Shown here: positions 42,498 through 54,611 of the stretch, one piece after another
Position numbering within the stretch: the stretch's first letter is position 1
Layout: every line of letters begins with the position of its first letter
NCBI GenBank assembly: GCA_049325095.1
Contig: JBMOPO010000017.1
Span: forward strand, 1-64,000
Source of the DNA: JAGPUQ01 sp049325095
Lineage (GTDB): Bacteria > Pseudomonadota > Gammaproteobacteria > Pseudomonadales > Porticoccaceae
Direction of reading: 5' to 3'
Length of the DNA stretch: 64,000 nt
Made by a program: the position numbers and the translations under genes
Notes under the pieces: generated by a model
Seen by the model: the letters and a program-made list of their open reading frames with translations, nothing else
What the model was told of the DNA's origin: nothing
Database searches by the model: none

Positions 42498-44138
42498 ATG
42501 AGTCGGGAATCCATGGAATACGACGTGGTGGTCGTCGGCGCCGGCCCCGCGGGCCTCGCCGCCGCCTGTCGCCTGCGCCAGTTGAATGAAGCGATCTCCG
42601 TATGTGTGGTGGAAAAGGGCTCCGAGGTCGGCGCCCATATCCTGTCGGGCGCCGTATTCGAACCCACCGCATTGAACGAACTGTTCCCCGACTGGAAGGA
42701 ACGCCAGGCCCCGCTGCTCACCCCGGTCAGCGGCGATGAAATCCAGGTGCTGCGCGGCCCCGGAAAGGCGATCCGCGTGCCCGGCCTGTTCGTGCCCAAG
42801 ACCATGCACAACCAGGGCAACTACATCATCAGCCTGGGCAATTTCTGCCGCTGGCTGGCCACCCAGGCGGAAAATCTGGGCGTGGAGATCTTTCCCGGCT
42901 TCGCCGCCACTGAAGTGCTCTATCACGACAATGGCGCGGTGAAGGGCATCGCCACCGGCGACATGGGCATCGGCGCCCACGGCGAGCACAAGGACAGCTA
43001 CACCCCGGGCATGGAACTGCACGCCAGATACACCCTGTTCGCGGAGGGCTGTCGCGGCCACCTGGGCAAGGAGCTGATCGCCGGGTTCAAGCTGGATGCC
43101 GGCAAGGATCCCCAGCATTATGGAATAGGAATCAAAGAGCTATGGAAGGTTTCCGATGAAAAACATCAACCCGGGCTGGTGGTCCATACCGCCGGCTGGC
43201 CATTGGACGAGAGCCGCTCGGCGGGCGGCGGCTTTCTCTACCACCTGGAGGACCACCAGGTCGCGGTCGGGTTGATCGTGGATCTTTCCTACAGCAATCC
43301 CTTCGTCAGCCCTTTCGATGAGTTCCAGCGCTACAAGCACCATCCAGTGATCCGCCGCCACCTCGAAGGCGGCCAGCGCATCGCCTACGGCGCCCGCGCC
43401 ATCGTCAAGGGCGGCCTGCAATCGCAGCCCAGGATGAGCTTCCCCGGCGGGCTCCTGATCGGGGACGACGCCGGCACCCTCAATTTCGCCAAGATCAAGG
43501 GCTCCCACACGGCGATGAAGTCCGGGATGATCGCCGCCGAAGTGGTCGCGCAGGCCCTCGCGGCCGGCCGCAGCGCGGATGAATTGACCGAATTCGGCGC
43601 CGCCTACCAAGCCTCCTGGGCTTGGCGCGAGCTGCACCTGCAGCGCAACTTCGGCCCGGCCCAGCACAAGTGGGGCAATATCCTGGGCTCGGCGTTCGCC
43701 TTCATCGACATCAATCTCTGCAACGGCAGACTGCCCTTCACCCTGCGCGACCCCAAGCCCGACCATGCGCAATTGAAGCCGGCCAGGGAGTGCAAGCCGA
43801 TCTCCTACCCCAAGCCCGACGGGGTGCTCAGCTTCGACAAGCTGTCCTCGGTGTTCCTGTCCAACACCAACCACGAGGAGGACCAGCCCTGCCACCTCGT
43901 CCTCAGGGATCCGGAACTGCCGATCCGGCACAACCTGCCGCTCTACGACGAACCCGCCCAGCGCTACTGCCCGGCAGGCGTCTACGAGGTGATCGAGAAC
44001 GACCAGGGCGGGAAGGTCTTCCAGATCAATGCGCAGAACTGCGTGCACTGCAAGACCTGCGACATCAAGGATCCGGAGCAGAACATCGTCTGGGTGGCGC
44101 CCGAGGGCGGCGGCGGGCCCAACTACCCCAACATGTGA
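42498..44138 (+). CDS. etfD: Electron transfer flavoprotein:ubiquinone oxidoreductase
   Basis: A 546-residue monotopic membrane enzyme passing electrons from ETF to ubiquinone. The FAD-binding VVVVGAGPAGLAAACRL is at about 9-25, the membrane/quinone region lies around the middle, and the 4Fe-4S cluster is held by CPAG plus NCVHCKTCDIKDP near the C-terminus. GDDAGTLNFAKIKGSHTAMKSG is the second FAD motif. Length matches family members (about 545-560). It diverges from etfBA. Confidence 0.96.
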   Translation: MSRESMEYDVVVVGAGPAGLAAACRLRQLNEAISVCVVEKGSEVGAHILSGAVFEPTALNELFPDWKERQAPLLTPVSGDEIQVLRGPGKAIRVPGLFVPKTMHNQGNYIISLGNFCRWLATQAENLGVEIFPGFAATEVLYHDNGAVKGIATGDMGIGAHGEHKDSYTPGMELHARYTLFAEGCRGHLGKELIAGFKLDAGKDPQHYGIGIKELWKVSDEKHQPGLVVHTAGWPLDESRSAGGGFLYHLEDHQVAVGLIVDLSYSNPFVSPFDEFQRYKHHPVIRRHLEGGQRIAYGARAIVKGGLQSQPRMSFPGGLLIGDDAGTLNFAKIKGSHTAMKSGMIAAEVVAQALAAGRSADELTEFGAAYQASWAWRELHLQRNFGPAQHKWGNILGSAFAFIDINLCNGRLPFTLRDPKPDHAQLKPARECKPISYPKPDGVLSFDKLSSVFLSNTNHEEDQPCHLVLRDPELPIRHNLPLYDEPAQRYCPAGVYEVIENDQGGKVFQINAQNCVHCKTCDIKDPEQNIVWVAPEGGGGPNYPNM

Positions 44139-44139
44139 G

Positions 44140-44156
44140 CCCCGGCGGCGCCGGGG
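44140..44156. terminator. Hairpin between convergent ETF-QO and acyl-CoA dehydrogenase genes
   Basis: CCCCGGC-GGC-GCCGGGG is a perfect 7-bp stem in the 27-base gap between two convergent stop codons. It has no T run, so it may be a weak bidirectional terminator or only a stabilising 3' end. Confidence 0.35.
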
Positions 44157-44165
44157 AGCGGAAGC

Positions 44166-45344
44166 TCAGAGCCGCAACTGGCGCGCCGCCAGATCGCGCA
44201 TGATCTCCTCCGAACCGCCGCCGATGGCGAACACCCGCACCTCGCGGTAGATGCGCTCCACCTTATTGCCGCGCATGAAGCCGTTGCCGCCGAGGATCTG
44301 CACGGCCTCGCGGGCGCAGAATTCCAGGGTCTCGGTGGCCTGCACCTTGAGCAGGCTCAGTTCGGCGACCGGCACTTCGCCCTGCTGCATCTGCCAGGTG
44401 GTCTGTTCGAGGAACGCCCTGGTGGCCAGAATGCGCTTGGCCATGTCGGCCACCTTGTGGCGGATCACCTGGTGGTCGAGCAGCCGCTTGCCGAAAGTCT
44501 TGCGTTCGCGCGCCCAGGCCACCGCCTCGTCCATGCACACCATGGCCAGCCCGACCGAGGTGGCGGCGATGCCCAGGCGTTCCATGTTGAAGTTGCTCAT
44601 GATGCCGGGGAAACCCCGGTTTTCCTCGCCGATCAGGTTGGCCGCCGGGACCCGGCAGTCGTCGAAATGGAGCGCCGCGGTGTCGGACGCCCACCAGCCC
44701 ATCTTCTTGAGCTCGGTCTGGGTGAAACCGGGCGTGCCCTTCTCGACCAGCAGCAGGGAGATGCCACCGGCGCCCTCCCCGCCGGTGCGCACCGCCACCG
44801 TGTAGAAATCGGCGCGCATGCCGCTGGTGATGAAGATCTTGCCGCCGTTGACCACATAGTGATCGCCGTCGCGGCGGGCGGTGGTTTTCAGGTTCGCCAC
44901 ATCCGAGCCGCCGCCGGGCTCGGTGACCGCCAGCGCGGCGATCTTTTCGCCGGCGATCACCGGCGGAATGACGCGCCGCTTCAGGTCGTCACTGCCCAGC
45001 GCAAGGATCGGCGGCAGGCCGATGGTGTGGCTGTTGAGGCTGGCGTACATGCCGCCGCCCCCGGCGCGGGCCTGCTCCAGGGCGGTGACCACGGCCATGA
45101 AGGGATCGGCCACCGGGATGCCGCCGTACTCCTCCGGGTAGCCCAACTGCAACAGGCCGATGGCCGCGGCCTTGAGGTACATCTCCCGCGGAAAGGTGCC
45201 GGCCTCCTCCCACTCGTCCACGAAGGGCGCGATCTCGGCATCGATGAACCGCCGCAGGGTGTCGCGCCAGGCTTGATGATCGGCGTTGTAGTACACCGGC
45301 GACAGGGGCTGGTCGAACCAGGAGGTGAATTCGCCGAGCGCCAT
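44166..45344 (-). CDS. Acyl-CoA dehydrogenase
   Basis: A 392-residue FAD enzyme that introduces the alpha-beta double bond in an acyl-CoA. Motifs include ALAVTEPGGGSDVANLKTTARRDG, FITSGMRADFYTVAVR, FDDCRVPAANLIGEENRGF and the C-terminal QILGGNGFMRGNKVERIYREVRVFAIGGGSEEIM. Its electrons would go to the EtfAB encoded nearby. It is the last gene of a minus-strand run whose other members suggest catabolism of a branched or ring-derived acyl-CoA rather than simple fatty acid beta-oxidation. The substrate is not determinable. Confidence 0.92.
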   Translation of the reverse strand: MALGEFTSWFDQPLSPVYYNADHQAWRDTLRRFIDAEIAPFVDEWEEAGTFPREMYLKAAAIGLLQLGYPEEYGGIPVADPFMAVVTALEQARAGGGGMYASLNSHTIGLPPILALGSDDLKRRVIPPVIAGEKIAALAVTEPGGGSDVANLKTTARRDGDHYVVNGGKIFITSGMRADFYTVAVRTGGEGAGGISLLLVEKGTPGFTQTELKKMGWWASDTAALHFDDCRVPAANLIGEENRGFPGIMSNFNMERLGIAATSVGLAMVCMDEAVAWARERKTFGKRLLDHQVIRHKVADMAKRILATRAFLEQTTWQMQQGEVPVAELSLLKVQATETLEFCAREAVQILGGNGFMRGNKVERIYREVRVFAIGGGSEEIMRDLAARQLRL

Positions 45345-45366
45345 GGCTACTCCCGTTCGGCGGCGC

Positions 45367-45795
45367 TCAGCGCCGCGGCAGTTCCAGGGTCACCACCGCC
45401 GGAACCCGCAGGCCCTCGTCGGTGGAGATCCGGATTTCCAGGTCGACCAGATGGCGGCCGGCGTCGTCCTGATAACGCCTGGTCACCGCCCCTTCGCCGT
45501 ACATGGTGTCCTCGGCATAGATGGAGGCGCGCATCTGCATCTGGCGCTTGCGAATGAAGGCATGGGGGCCGGCCCAGTCGGTGGCGACGCGGTCGATGAA
45601 GCCCTCGATGGCCATGGTGTTGAGATAGATGTTGCGCTGCCCCTGGGCGCGGGCGTACTCGGGATCGTGATGTCCCGGGAAATAGTCGTTGGTGGCGGCC
45701 GCGTTGAGGATCACCTTCACATAGGGGACGTGCATGCCGATCCTGGGCAGTGCCTCACCCTCGGCCACCTCGTCCCAGTATTTCAACTCTGCCAT
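45367..45795 (-). CDS. MaoC-like hotdog hydratase, small subunit type
   Basis: A 142-residue single hotdog-fold protein. The hydratase-2-like motif NDYFPGHHDPEYARAQG carries the Asp/His pair expected to activate water, so this is probably the catalytic half of a two-subunit enoyl-CoA hydratase (compare ChsH1 in steroid side-chain degradation). The other half would be the protein encoded immediately upstream, 3 bases away. The start at 45795 gives MAELKYWDEV, as in homologues. Confidence 0.8.
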   Translation of the reverse strand: MAELKYWDEVAEGEALPRIGMHVPYVKVILNAAATNDYFPGHHDPEYARAQGQRNIYLNTMAIEGFIDRVATDWAGPHAFIRKRQMQMRASIYAEDTMYGEGAVTRRYQDDAGRHLVDLEIRISTDEGLRVPAVVTLELPRR

Positions 45796-45798
45796 GGT

Positions 45799-46332
45799 TC
45801 AGGCCTCGTGGGTGCGGTAACGGAACAACTGGTTGGTCTGCAGGGCGACCCGCTCGCCGTTCTGGTTGACGAATTCGGCCTCGGTGGTGAGGAAGTGGCC
45901 GATCCCCAGCCGGGTATTCTTTTCCGCCGAGATCTGCACCAGCCGGTCCTGCACGCTGACCCGATCGCCCAGATACAGGTGGCGATCGAACTCCGTGGTG
46001 GTGGCGACATTGATCAGGGTGTCGCCCGGCAGCGGCACCCGCAGCGCCATGATGTAGTGGCTGCGCGCCTTGTGGGGATGCCACTGCAGTGCCATGCACC
46101 AGGACAGCAGCAGCCCCGGCGGCGCGACTATGCCGCCCCACCGGCGCCGCGCGTAGCGCTCGTCCCAGTAGCTGGCATTGGCGTCCTCGACCAGCGAGCA
46201 GTACACCTTGATGGCTTCGTGGGTGACGGAAAATTCGGCGACCGTCTTCTCGCCGGCCTGCCCGACCAGCTTCAGGGCCTCTTCGTAAGTACCGAAAGTC
46301 AATGGAAACGGGGCCTGGGCTACATTGGCCAT
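45799..46332 (-). CDS. MaoC-fold (FAS1-like) dehydratase N-terminal domain protein
   Basis: A 177-residue hotdog protein of the type found as the N-terminal half of MaoC-like heteromers. It contains VTHEAIKVYCSLVEDANASYWDERYA and APPGLLLSWCMALQW, but the catalytic Asp-His pair of R-hydratases is not evident, so it probably binds acyl-CoA and pairs with the neighbouring small hydratase. It lies between the DUF35 gene and that hydratase, 15 and 3 bases from each. Confidence 0.75.
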   Translation of the reverse strand: MANVAQAPFPLTFGTYEEALKLVGQAGEKTVAEFSVTHEAIKVYCSLVEDANASYWDERYARRRWGGIVAPPGLLLSWCMALQWHPHKARSHYIMALRVPLPGDTLINVATTTEFDRHLYLGDRVSVQDRLVQISAEKNTRLGIGHFLTTEAEFVNQNGERVALQTNQLFRYRTHEA

Positions 46333-46347
46333 CGCGAACTGCCCTCC

Positions 46348-46767
46348 TCAGGATCGGGCTGGTTGGAACTGGGGAATCTTCATTTCGCCGCGGGCCTCGA
46401 AGGTCACTTCGACCGCCATCCCCACCCGGACCATCGCCGGGTCGCAGTGCAGCACATTGGCCATCATCCGCGGCCCTTCCTCGAGCTCGATCACCGCGAG
46501 GACATAGGGGACATCCGCCTGATAGGCGGGGAAAGGCGCCTGGTGCACCACCGAAAAGCTGTACACCCGGCCCCGGCCGCTGGCCTGCCGCCAGTCGAGT
46601 TGCTGGCCGAAACAGTGCGGACACCAGCGCCGCGGGTAGAAAAACACCCGGTCGCAGTCGCGGCAATGGGGCAGCACGAACTCCTCCCGGGTCGCGCGCT
46701 CCCAGTAATGCTCCGCCCCCGGGGTGGGTTTCGGCAGGGGTTTCTCCGCAGGGCTCGGTTCATTCAT
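46348..46767 (-). CDS. DUF35 zinc-ribbon / OB-fold acyl-CoA-binding protein
   Basis: A 139-residue protein with an N-terminal helix and zinc ribbon (CRDCDR and CPHCFG, about 35-55) and an OB fold (about 65-135). DUF35 proteins are partners of thiolase-like enzymes, controlling CoA access; in steroid side-chain degradation this domain is fused to a MaoC half (ChsH2) and activates the aldolase Ltp2. Here it is a separate gene 10 bases from a thiolase-like gene, which supports the same partnership. Confidence 0.85.
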   Translation of the reverse strand: MNEPSPAEKPLPKPTPGAEHYWERATREEFVLPHCRDCDRVFFYPRRWCPHCFGQQLDWRQASGRGRVYSFSVVHQAPFPAYQADVPYVLAVIELEEGPRMMANVLHCDPAMVRVGMAVEVTFEARGEMKIPQFQPARS

Positions 46768-46777
46768 CGTGGCGTCC

Positions 46778-47950
46778 TCATGACTGCCGGCCCAGAATCA
46801 GGGTCGAGTGCTCGCTCATCATGCCGCCGTAGGAATGCACCAGGCCGACATCGGCGCGCGCCAGTTGACGGTCGCCGGCGATCCCCATCACCTGGCGCGC
46901 GCCCTCGACGATCATCGACATCCCGGAGGCGTCGCCGGTATGCCCAAACGACAGCAATCCACCATAGGTGTTGATGGGCAGATCGCCGCCCGGCCGGGTG
47001 GCCCCGGAGGCGAACAGTTCGCCTCCCTTGCCGCGCGGACACAGCCCCAGCTCCTCGGCAAACACCAGCGGGTTGACGCTGAAGGCATCGTAGATCTGCG
47101 CGAACTGCATGTCCGCTGCGCTGAGCCCCGCTCTTGCATAGGCCATGCGCCCGGCACGGCCGCAGCCGATATCCATCAGGTCGGCGGCCTGGTGGATGTT
47201 GCGATGGCTGTGATACTCGCCCATGCCCAGCAGCCAGGCCGGCTGCCGGGAAATCCGTTTGGCGATCCGCTCACTGGCCACCAGCACCGCGGCGCCACCT
47301 TCCAGGGGAATGGAGCAGTCGTAGAGGTGAAAGGGCGTGGCGATGGGCCGCGACGCCCGCACCTTGGCCACGGTCAGCGGTTCACTGCCGTAAGTGGCGG
47401 CCTGGGGATTGCGCAGGGCCCATTCCCGCGACGACACCGCGACCTCGGCGAGCTGCTCCGCGGTGCTGCCGAACTCGTGCATGTGGCGGGTCGCCACCTG
47501 GGCATAGATCGCCGGAATGAAGGTGCCGTAGGGAAACTCGAAGGCCTCGTGGCTGACCATGCGTGCCATCAGCTCGGCGCCGCCGGCACCCACCTTGGGA
47601 AACTTGCCGGCACCCACGCAGAGCACGCTGTCGGCCAGTCCCTGGCGGATGGCGGCGGCGGCGCGCTGCACCATGTAGCCGTAGGTGGCGCCGCCGGCGT
47701 TCATGGTGTCGCCGTAGAGCGGATGGATGCCCAACTCCTCGTAGAGCTGCTCATGCACAAAGATGTCGGTGCGCCCGCCGCCGGCCATGCCCGAGGGGCA
47801 GGCCAGAATGCCCTGGATATCCCCAGGCTCGAGCGACCACTCGGCCAGCAACTGGCGGACAACCTCGATATAGAGCGCGTGGCCGTCCATGTCCGGATAG
47901 CGCCCCGGCTTCATCTCCGAAACCGCGGCGATGGCAACCTGCTGGGTCAT
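46778..47950 (-). CDS. Thiolase-like (lipid-transfer/Ltp2-type) protein lacking the nucleophilic Cys
   Basis: A 390-residue thiolase-fold protein. At the position where thiolases carry the acylated cysteine it reads MNAGGATYGYM, with no Cys; the C-terminal half keeps QIYDAFSVNPLVFAEELG and the ending HSYGGMMSEHSTLILGRQ. Non-Cys members of this group include Ltp2-type retro-aldolases that release a C2-C3 CoA ester from a 3-hydroxyacyl-CoA. With the DUF35 and hydratase genes beside it, an aldolase role is the best inference, but a sterol-carrier or other CoA ester role is possible. Confidence 0.8.
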   Translation of the reverse strand: MTQQVAIAAVSEMKPGRYPDMDGHALYIEVVRQLLAEWSLEPGDIQGILACPSGMAGGGRTDIFVHEQLYEELGIHPLYGDTMNAGGATYGYMVQRAAAAIRQGLADSVLCVGAGKFPKVGAGGAELMARMVSHEAFEFPYGTFIPAIYAQVATRHMHEFGSTAEQLAEVAVSSREWALRNPQAATYGSEPLTVAKVRASRPIATPFHLYDCSIPLEGGAAVLVASERIAKRISRQPAWLLGMGEYHSHRNIHQAADLMDIGCGRAGRMAYARAGLSAADMQFAQIYDAFSVNPLVFAEELGLCPRGKGGELFASGATRPGGDLPINTYGGLLSFGHTGDASGMSMIVEGARQVMGIAGDRQLARADVGLVHSYGGMMSEHSTLILGRQS

Positions 47951-48118
47951 GCGGTCCCCTGGATTGCAGCCTGATGTCTGGTGGCATCCCCGGCCCGATG
48001 GGGATGCGATCGGGGCGGGAAGATACCATGTCCTCCGGCCGAAATCGGCGCGGCCGGGGCGGGCGCGGATGACCGCCGGGTCTTGCGCCCGCCGGCTGGC
48101 GCTGCTGCGCCGGGCCGG

Positions 48119-49306
48119 TCAGATCACCCGCTGGGCGCGCAACTGCGCGATCTCCTCCGCCCGGTAGCCGAGCTCGGCGAGGATCTCCCCGGTGTGCTCG
48201 CCCAGGGTCGGCGGCCGCCGCGTGATCCGCCCCGGGGTCTCGGACAGCACCACCGGGCAGCCGGCTACCGGGGCCGCTTTCGGCAGGCCGGGGTAGTCAT
48301 CGATGACGTGGAAAATCCCCATGGCCTGGACGTGGGGATCGTCGTGGGCCTGCTGGGGCGTCAGCACCGGGCCGGCCGGCACCCGGGCCCGCTCCAGCTC
48401 GGCCAGGGCCTCGGCGGTGGTGCGCCGGGCGCACCAGGCGCCGGCGCGCTCGCTGACGAGTTCGGCGTGGCGGCCGCGCTCGGCATCGCTGGAAAAACGC
48501 GGGTCATCCAGCCAATCGTCGGCGCCCACCAGGCGCGCCCAGCGCTCGAACAGCGGCTGGCCCACCACCTGGATGATGATGGCGCCGTCCCGGGTCTTGA
48601 AGATGTCGGCCGGCGCGGCGTTCTGCGCGCGGTTGCCGGTACCCACCCGGTTCACGCCCAGCAGCACCTGCTCGACCATGGGGCCGTTGACATAGGCCAG
48701 CGCGGTGCGCAGCAGGGCCCCTTCAACGATCTGGCCACGGCCGGTGCGCTGGCGGGCGATCAGCGCCGCCAGGGTGCCGAGCGCCGCCGAGGTGGCGGTG
48801 CCGTAGTCGGCATAGGGCGCGAAGGATTTCATCGGTTGTTCCGGGAAACCGCCAAGATGGCTGGCACCGGACATCACCTGGGCGATGCCGTCGAAGCCGA
48901 CCCGCTCGCTGTAGGGGCCCTGCGAACCGAAGGTCGACACCATGGTGAGGATGATGTCCTCCTTGATGGCCTTCAGGGATTCGTAGTCGATGCCCATTTC
49001 CACCAGCGTCGGATGGGGCAGATTGGCGACCACCACGTCGGCGCTGCGCACCAGCCGCGCCACCACTTCCCGTCCCGCGGGCTTGGTGGGATTGAGGGTC
49101 ATGCCGCGCTTGTTGCAGTTCATCTGGAAGAACAGCGCGCCCTCCCCCTGGGCCGTCACCGGGGTGGTGAAGCGGTCCTCGCTGCCGCCGAGCTTCTCGA
49201 TGCGGATCACGTCGGCGCCGAACTGGGCGAGCAGCTCGGCGCAGTAGGGCCCGGCGATGTAGCGCCCGAAGTCGAGCACCCGGATACCGTCCAGGACTCC
49301 CGCCAT
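48119..49306 (-). CDS. Class III CoA-transferase (CaiB/BaiF family)
   Basis: A 395-residue family III CoA-transferase that moves CoA between acids through mixed anhydrides. The opening LDGIRVLDFGRYIAGPYCAELLAQFGADVIRIEK is diagnostic, and PYADYGTATSAALG contains the conserved catalytic Asp. It likely activates the substrate acid of the cluster without ATP. It is separated from the thiolase-like gene by 168 bases in which I see no feature, so it may or may not be cotranscribed. Confidence 0.9.
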   Translation of the reverse strand: MAGVLDGIRVLDFGRYIAGPYCAELLAQFGADVIRIEKLGGSEDRFTTPVTAQGEGALFFQMNCNKRGMTLNPTKPAGREVVARLVRSADVVVANLPHPTLVEMGIDYESLKAIKEDIILTMVSTFGSQGPYSERVGFDGIAQVMSGASHLGGFPEQPMKSFAPYADYGTATSAALGTLAALIARQRTGRGQIVEGALLRTALAYVNGPMVEQVLLGVNRVGTGNRAQNAAPADIFKTRDGAIIIQVVGQPLFERWARLVGADDWLDDPRFSSDAERGRHAELVSERAGAWCARRTTAEALAELERARVPAGPVLTPQQAHDDPHVQAMGIFHVIDDYPGLPKAAPVAGCPVVLSETPGRITRRPPTLGEHTGEILAELGYRAEEIAQLRAQRVI

Positions 49307-49410
49307 GGAACACCTCGTCAGCTACCGGAAGGTTGGGAATGGGAGACGGTCGGGAGCCTGCAACCAATTCGCGCCCGATGCAACCCCAGGCGCCGGTGAC
49401 CCGGGTTCGG

Positions 49411-49995
49411 CTAGCGGTAGTACGCCTGGGTGCGGTCGCTGTGGTCGGTGACGTCGCGCACCCCGGCCAGTTCGGGGATACGCTCCATCAGGGTGCGCTC
49501 GACCCCTTCCTTGAGAGTGACATCGACCATGCCGCAACCCTGGCAGCCGCCGCCGAACTGCAGCACCGCGACGCCGTCGACCACTTCCTCCAGGCTGACC
49601 ACGCCACCGTGCGCGGCCAGCCCGGGGTTGATCTCGTTGTAGAGGACATAGTTGATCCGGTCCTCGATGGGGCTGTCCTCGCGCACCTGGGGCATGCGCG
49701 AATTGGGCGCCCGGATGGTGAGCTGGCCGCCCATCCGGTCCTCGGCGAAATCGACCCGGGCATCCTCCAGGTAGGGCAGGCTGCGCCGCTCGACGAAGGC
49801 CCGCAGGCCGTCGAGCTCCAGCACCTCGTCGTCGGGCTGCTCCTCGCCGGGGCGGCAGTAAGCGATGCAGGTCTCGGCGCGCGGGGTGCCCGGATCGGCG
49901 ACGAACAGGCGCACGGCGATACCCGCGCACTCCTGGCGGGCGAGCAGACCGGCGAGATAGCGCTGGGCGGAAGGGGTGATCTCGATCTGGGCCAT
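49411..49995 (-). CDS. nfuA: Fe/S biogenesis protein NfuA
   Basis: A 194-residue carrier that delivers 4Fe-4S clusters to client enzymes. An N-terminal degenerate A-type domain (about 1-95) lacks the cluster cysteines, and the C-terminal Nfu domain holds the CXXC in VLQFGGGCQGCGMVDVTLKEG. Length matches E. coli NfuA (191). The ATG at 49995 (MAQIEITPS) matches homologues. It diverges from metH with 147 bases between starts. Confidence 0.95.
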   Translation of the reverse strand: MAQIEITPSAQRYLAGLLARQECAGIAVRLFVADPGTPRAETCIAYCRPGEEQPDDEVLELDGLRAFVERRSLPYLEDARVDFAEDRMGGQLTIRAPNSRMPQVREDSPIEDRINYVLYNEINPGLAAHGGVVSLEEVVDGVAVLQFGGGCQGCGMVDVTLKEGVERTLMERIPELAGVRDVTDHSDRTQAYYR

Positions 49996-50142
49996 GGAAA
50001 ACTCCGAGGATGTCCATACCCGACTGATTTGGTCGACCACTGTAGCAGCGCAGCCGCGGGCACTCAATGCAGTGCGGCTCGAACGCTCCGTTCGCGAAAC
50101 GGGCTTTTGGTACACTGCCGCTCCCCCGCAGTGCAACCCGCC

Positions 50143-53865
<3,723 letters not shown>

Positions 53866-53945
53866 TCCAGGTCCCGGGATCCGGCGATCCGGGGCCAGGC
53901 CCGGTCCGCCGCTGGACGACGACAACGGCAAGAGGTAGCGCAATC

Positions 53946-54167
53946 GTGACCGAAGAGCGAAACCATCCCGGCGGGGACGATGAGCGAAAGCTGGGGTTCT
54001 GGAGCATCGTGCTCAGCACCCTCGCGGCCGCCATCGGCGTGCAGAGCCAGAAGAACCGCGAACGCGATTTCGCCCAGGGGCGCCCGCTGGCATTCATCGT
54101 CGCCGGGGTTATCTTTACGGTGCTCTTCATCCTCACCGTGGTGACGGTGGTGAACCTGGTCCTCTAG
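53946..54167 (+). CDS. DUF2970 family small membrane protein
   Basis: A 73-residue protein. After a hydrophilic N-terminus comes LGFWSIVLSTLAAAIGVQSQKNRERDF, the DUF2970 signature, and then one strong membrane segment (about 48-70). The start codon is GTG at 53946, with AGAGG upstream. The family occurs in beta- and gammaproteobacteria; its role is unknown. It follows metH by 80 bases and is closed by a terminator. Confidence 0.8.
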   Translation: MTEERNHPGGDDERKLGFWSIVLSTLAAAIGVQSQKNRERDFAQGRPLAFIVAGVIFTVLFILTVVTVVNLVL

Positions 54168-54180
54168 CAGCAAGCTGCTG

Positions 54181-54204
54181 AAAAGCCCGTCCGCGGGCTT
54201 TTTC
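54181..54204 (+). terminator. Rho-independent terminator after DUF2970 gene
   Basis: AAAAGCCCG-TCCG-CGGGCTTTTT is a classic hairpin with flanking A and T runs, 14 bases past the stop; it can act on both strands and would also end the small minus-strand gene at 54301. Confidence 0.9.
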
Positions 54205-54300
54205 AACGCGCTTCGCCGCGGCACCTGTCCGCAGCTCGCTGCGAAAATCAACCTCTTGTGCGTTTGATTTCCGATGCGGCGCTCCCTGCGGCGCCGCCCG

Positions 54301-54414
54301 TCAACCCTGACCGCTGACCCAGAGCACCGCACTCAATACCGCAATGGTGATCAGGGCGACGGCGGCGATGGCGTCCGCCACTTGGTCCCGGTTCTGGTTC
54401 TGGTCATCGCTCAT
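54301..54414 (-). CDS. 37-residue single-span membrane protein
   Basis: A short open frame that begins MSDDQNQNRDQVADAI and continues into one hydrophobic helix (about 15-34, ending LWVSGQG). GGAG lies 7 bases before the ATG. The acidic, polar N-terminus followed by a single span is the usual shape of small inner-membrane proteins, with the N-terminus inside. It is antisense to nothing and fills a gap of over 400 bases between metH/DUF2970 and the sulfite reductase gene. No family is recognised. Confidence 0.65.
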   Translation of the reverse strand: MSDDQNQNRDQVADAIAAVALITIAVLSAVLWVSGQG

Positions 54415-54512
54415 GGTTCACTCCGGCTGGATCGGGGAGACGGGATTGAAGGGCGGCGCATTCTAGCAAGCTTCGCCGCGCCCGATACAGGCGGCTGCGG
54501 GCGCGGCTTGGC

Positions 54513-54545
54513 TTATGCGATTTCGCCTTTTGGTTATAAGGAATC
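54513..54545 (+). promoter_or_regulatory. Candidate regulatory region of the sulfite reductase gene
   Basis: An AT-rich island stands out in this GC-rich sequence: TTATGCGATTTCGCC, then GGTTATAAGGAATC, about 70 bases before the gene. ATAAGGAAT-type sequences recur in sulfur-regulated (CysB) promoters of pseudomonads; the match is weak and the assignment is inference. Confidence 0.3.
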
Positions 54546-54611
54546 AGTTTTTTACCCCTCTTGCCCCAAGGGTTACCATGCCCTCCCCAACCATTCCCCT
54601 GCGGATGGGCC

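Noticed and set aside
49996..50142. Cobalamin or SAH riboswitch upstream of metH
   Set aside because: The gap is only 147 bp and neither a B12-box-like sequence nor a convincing SAH fold was found.
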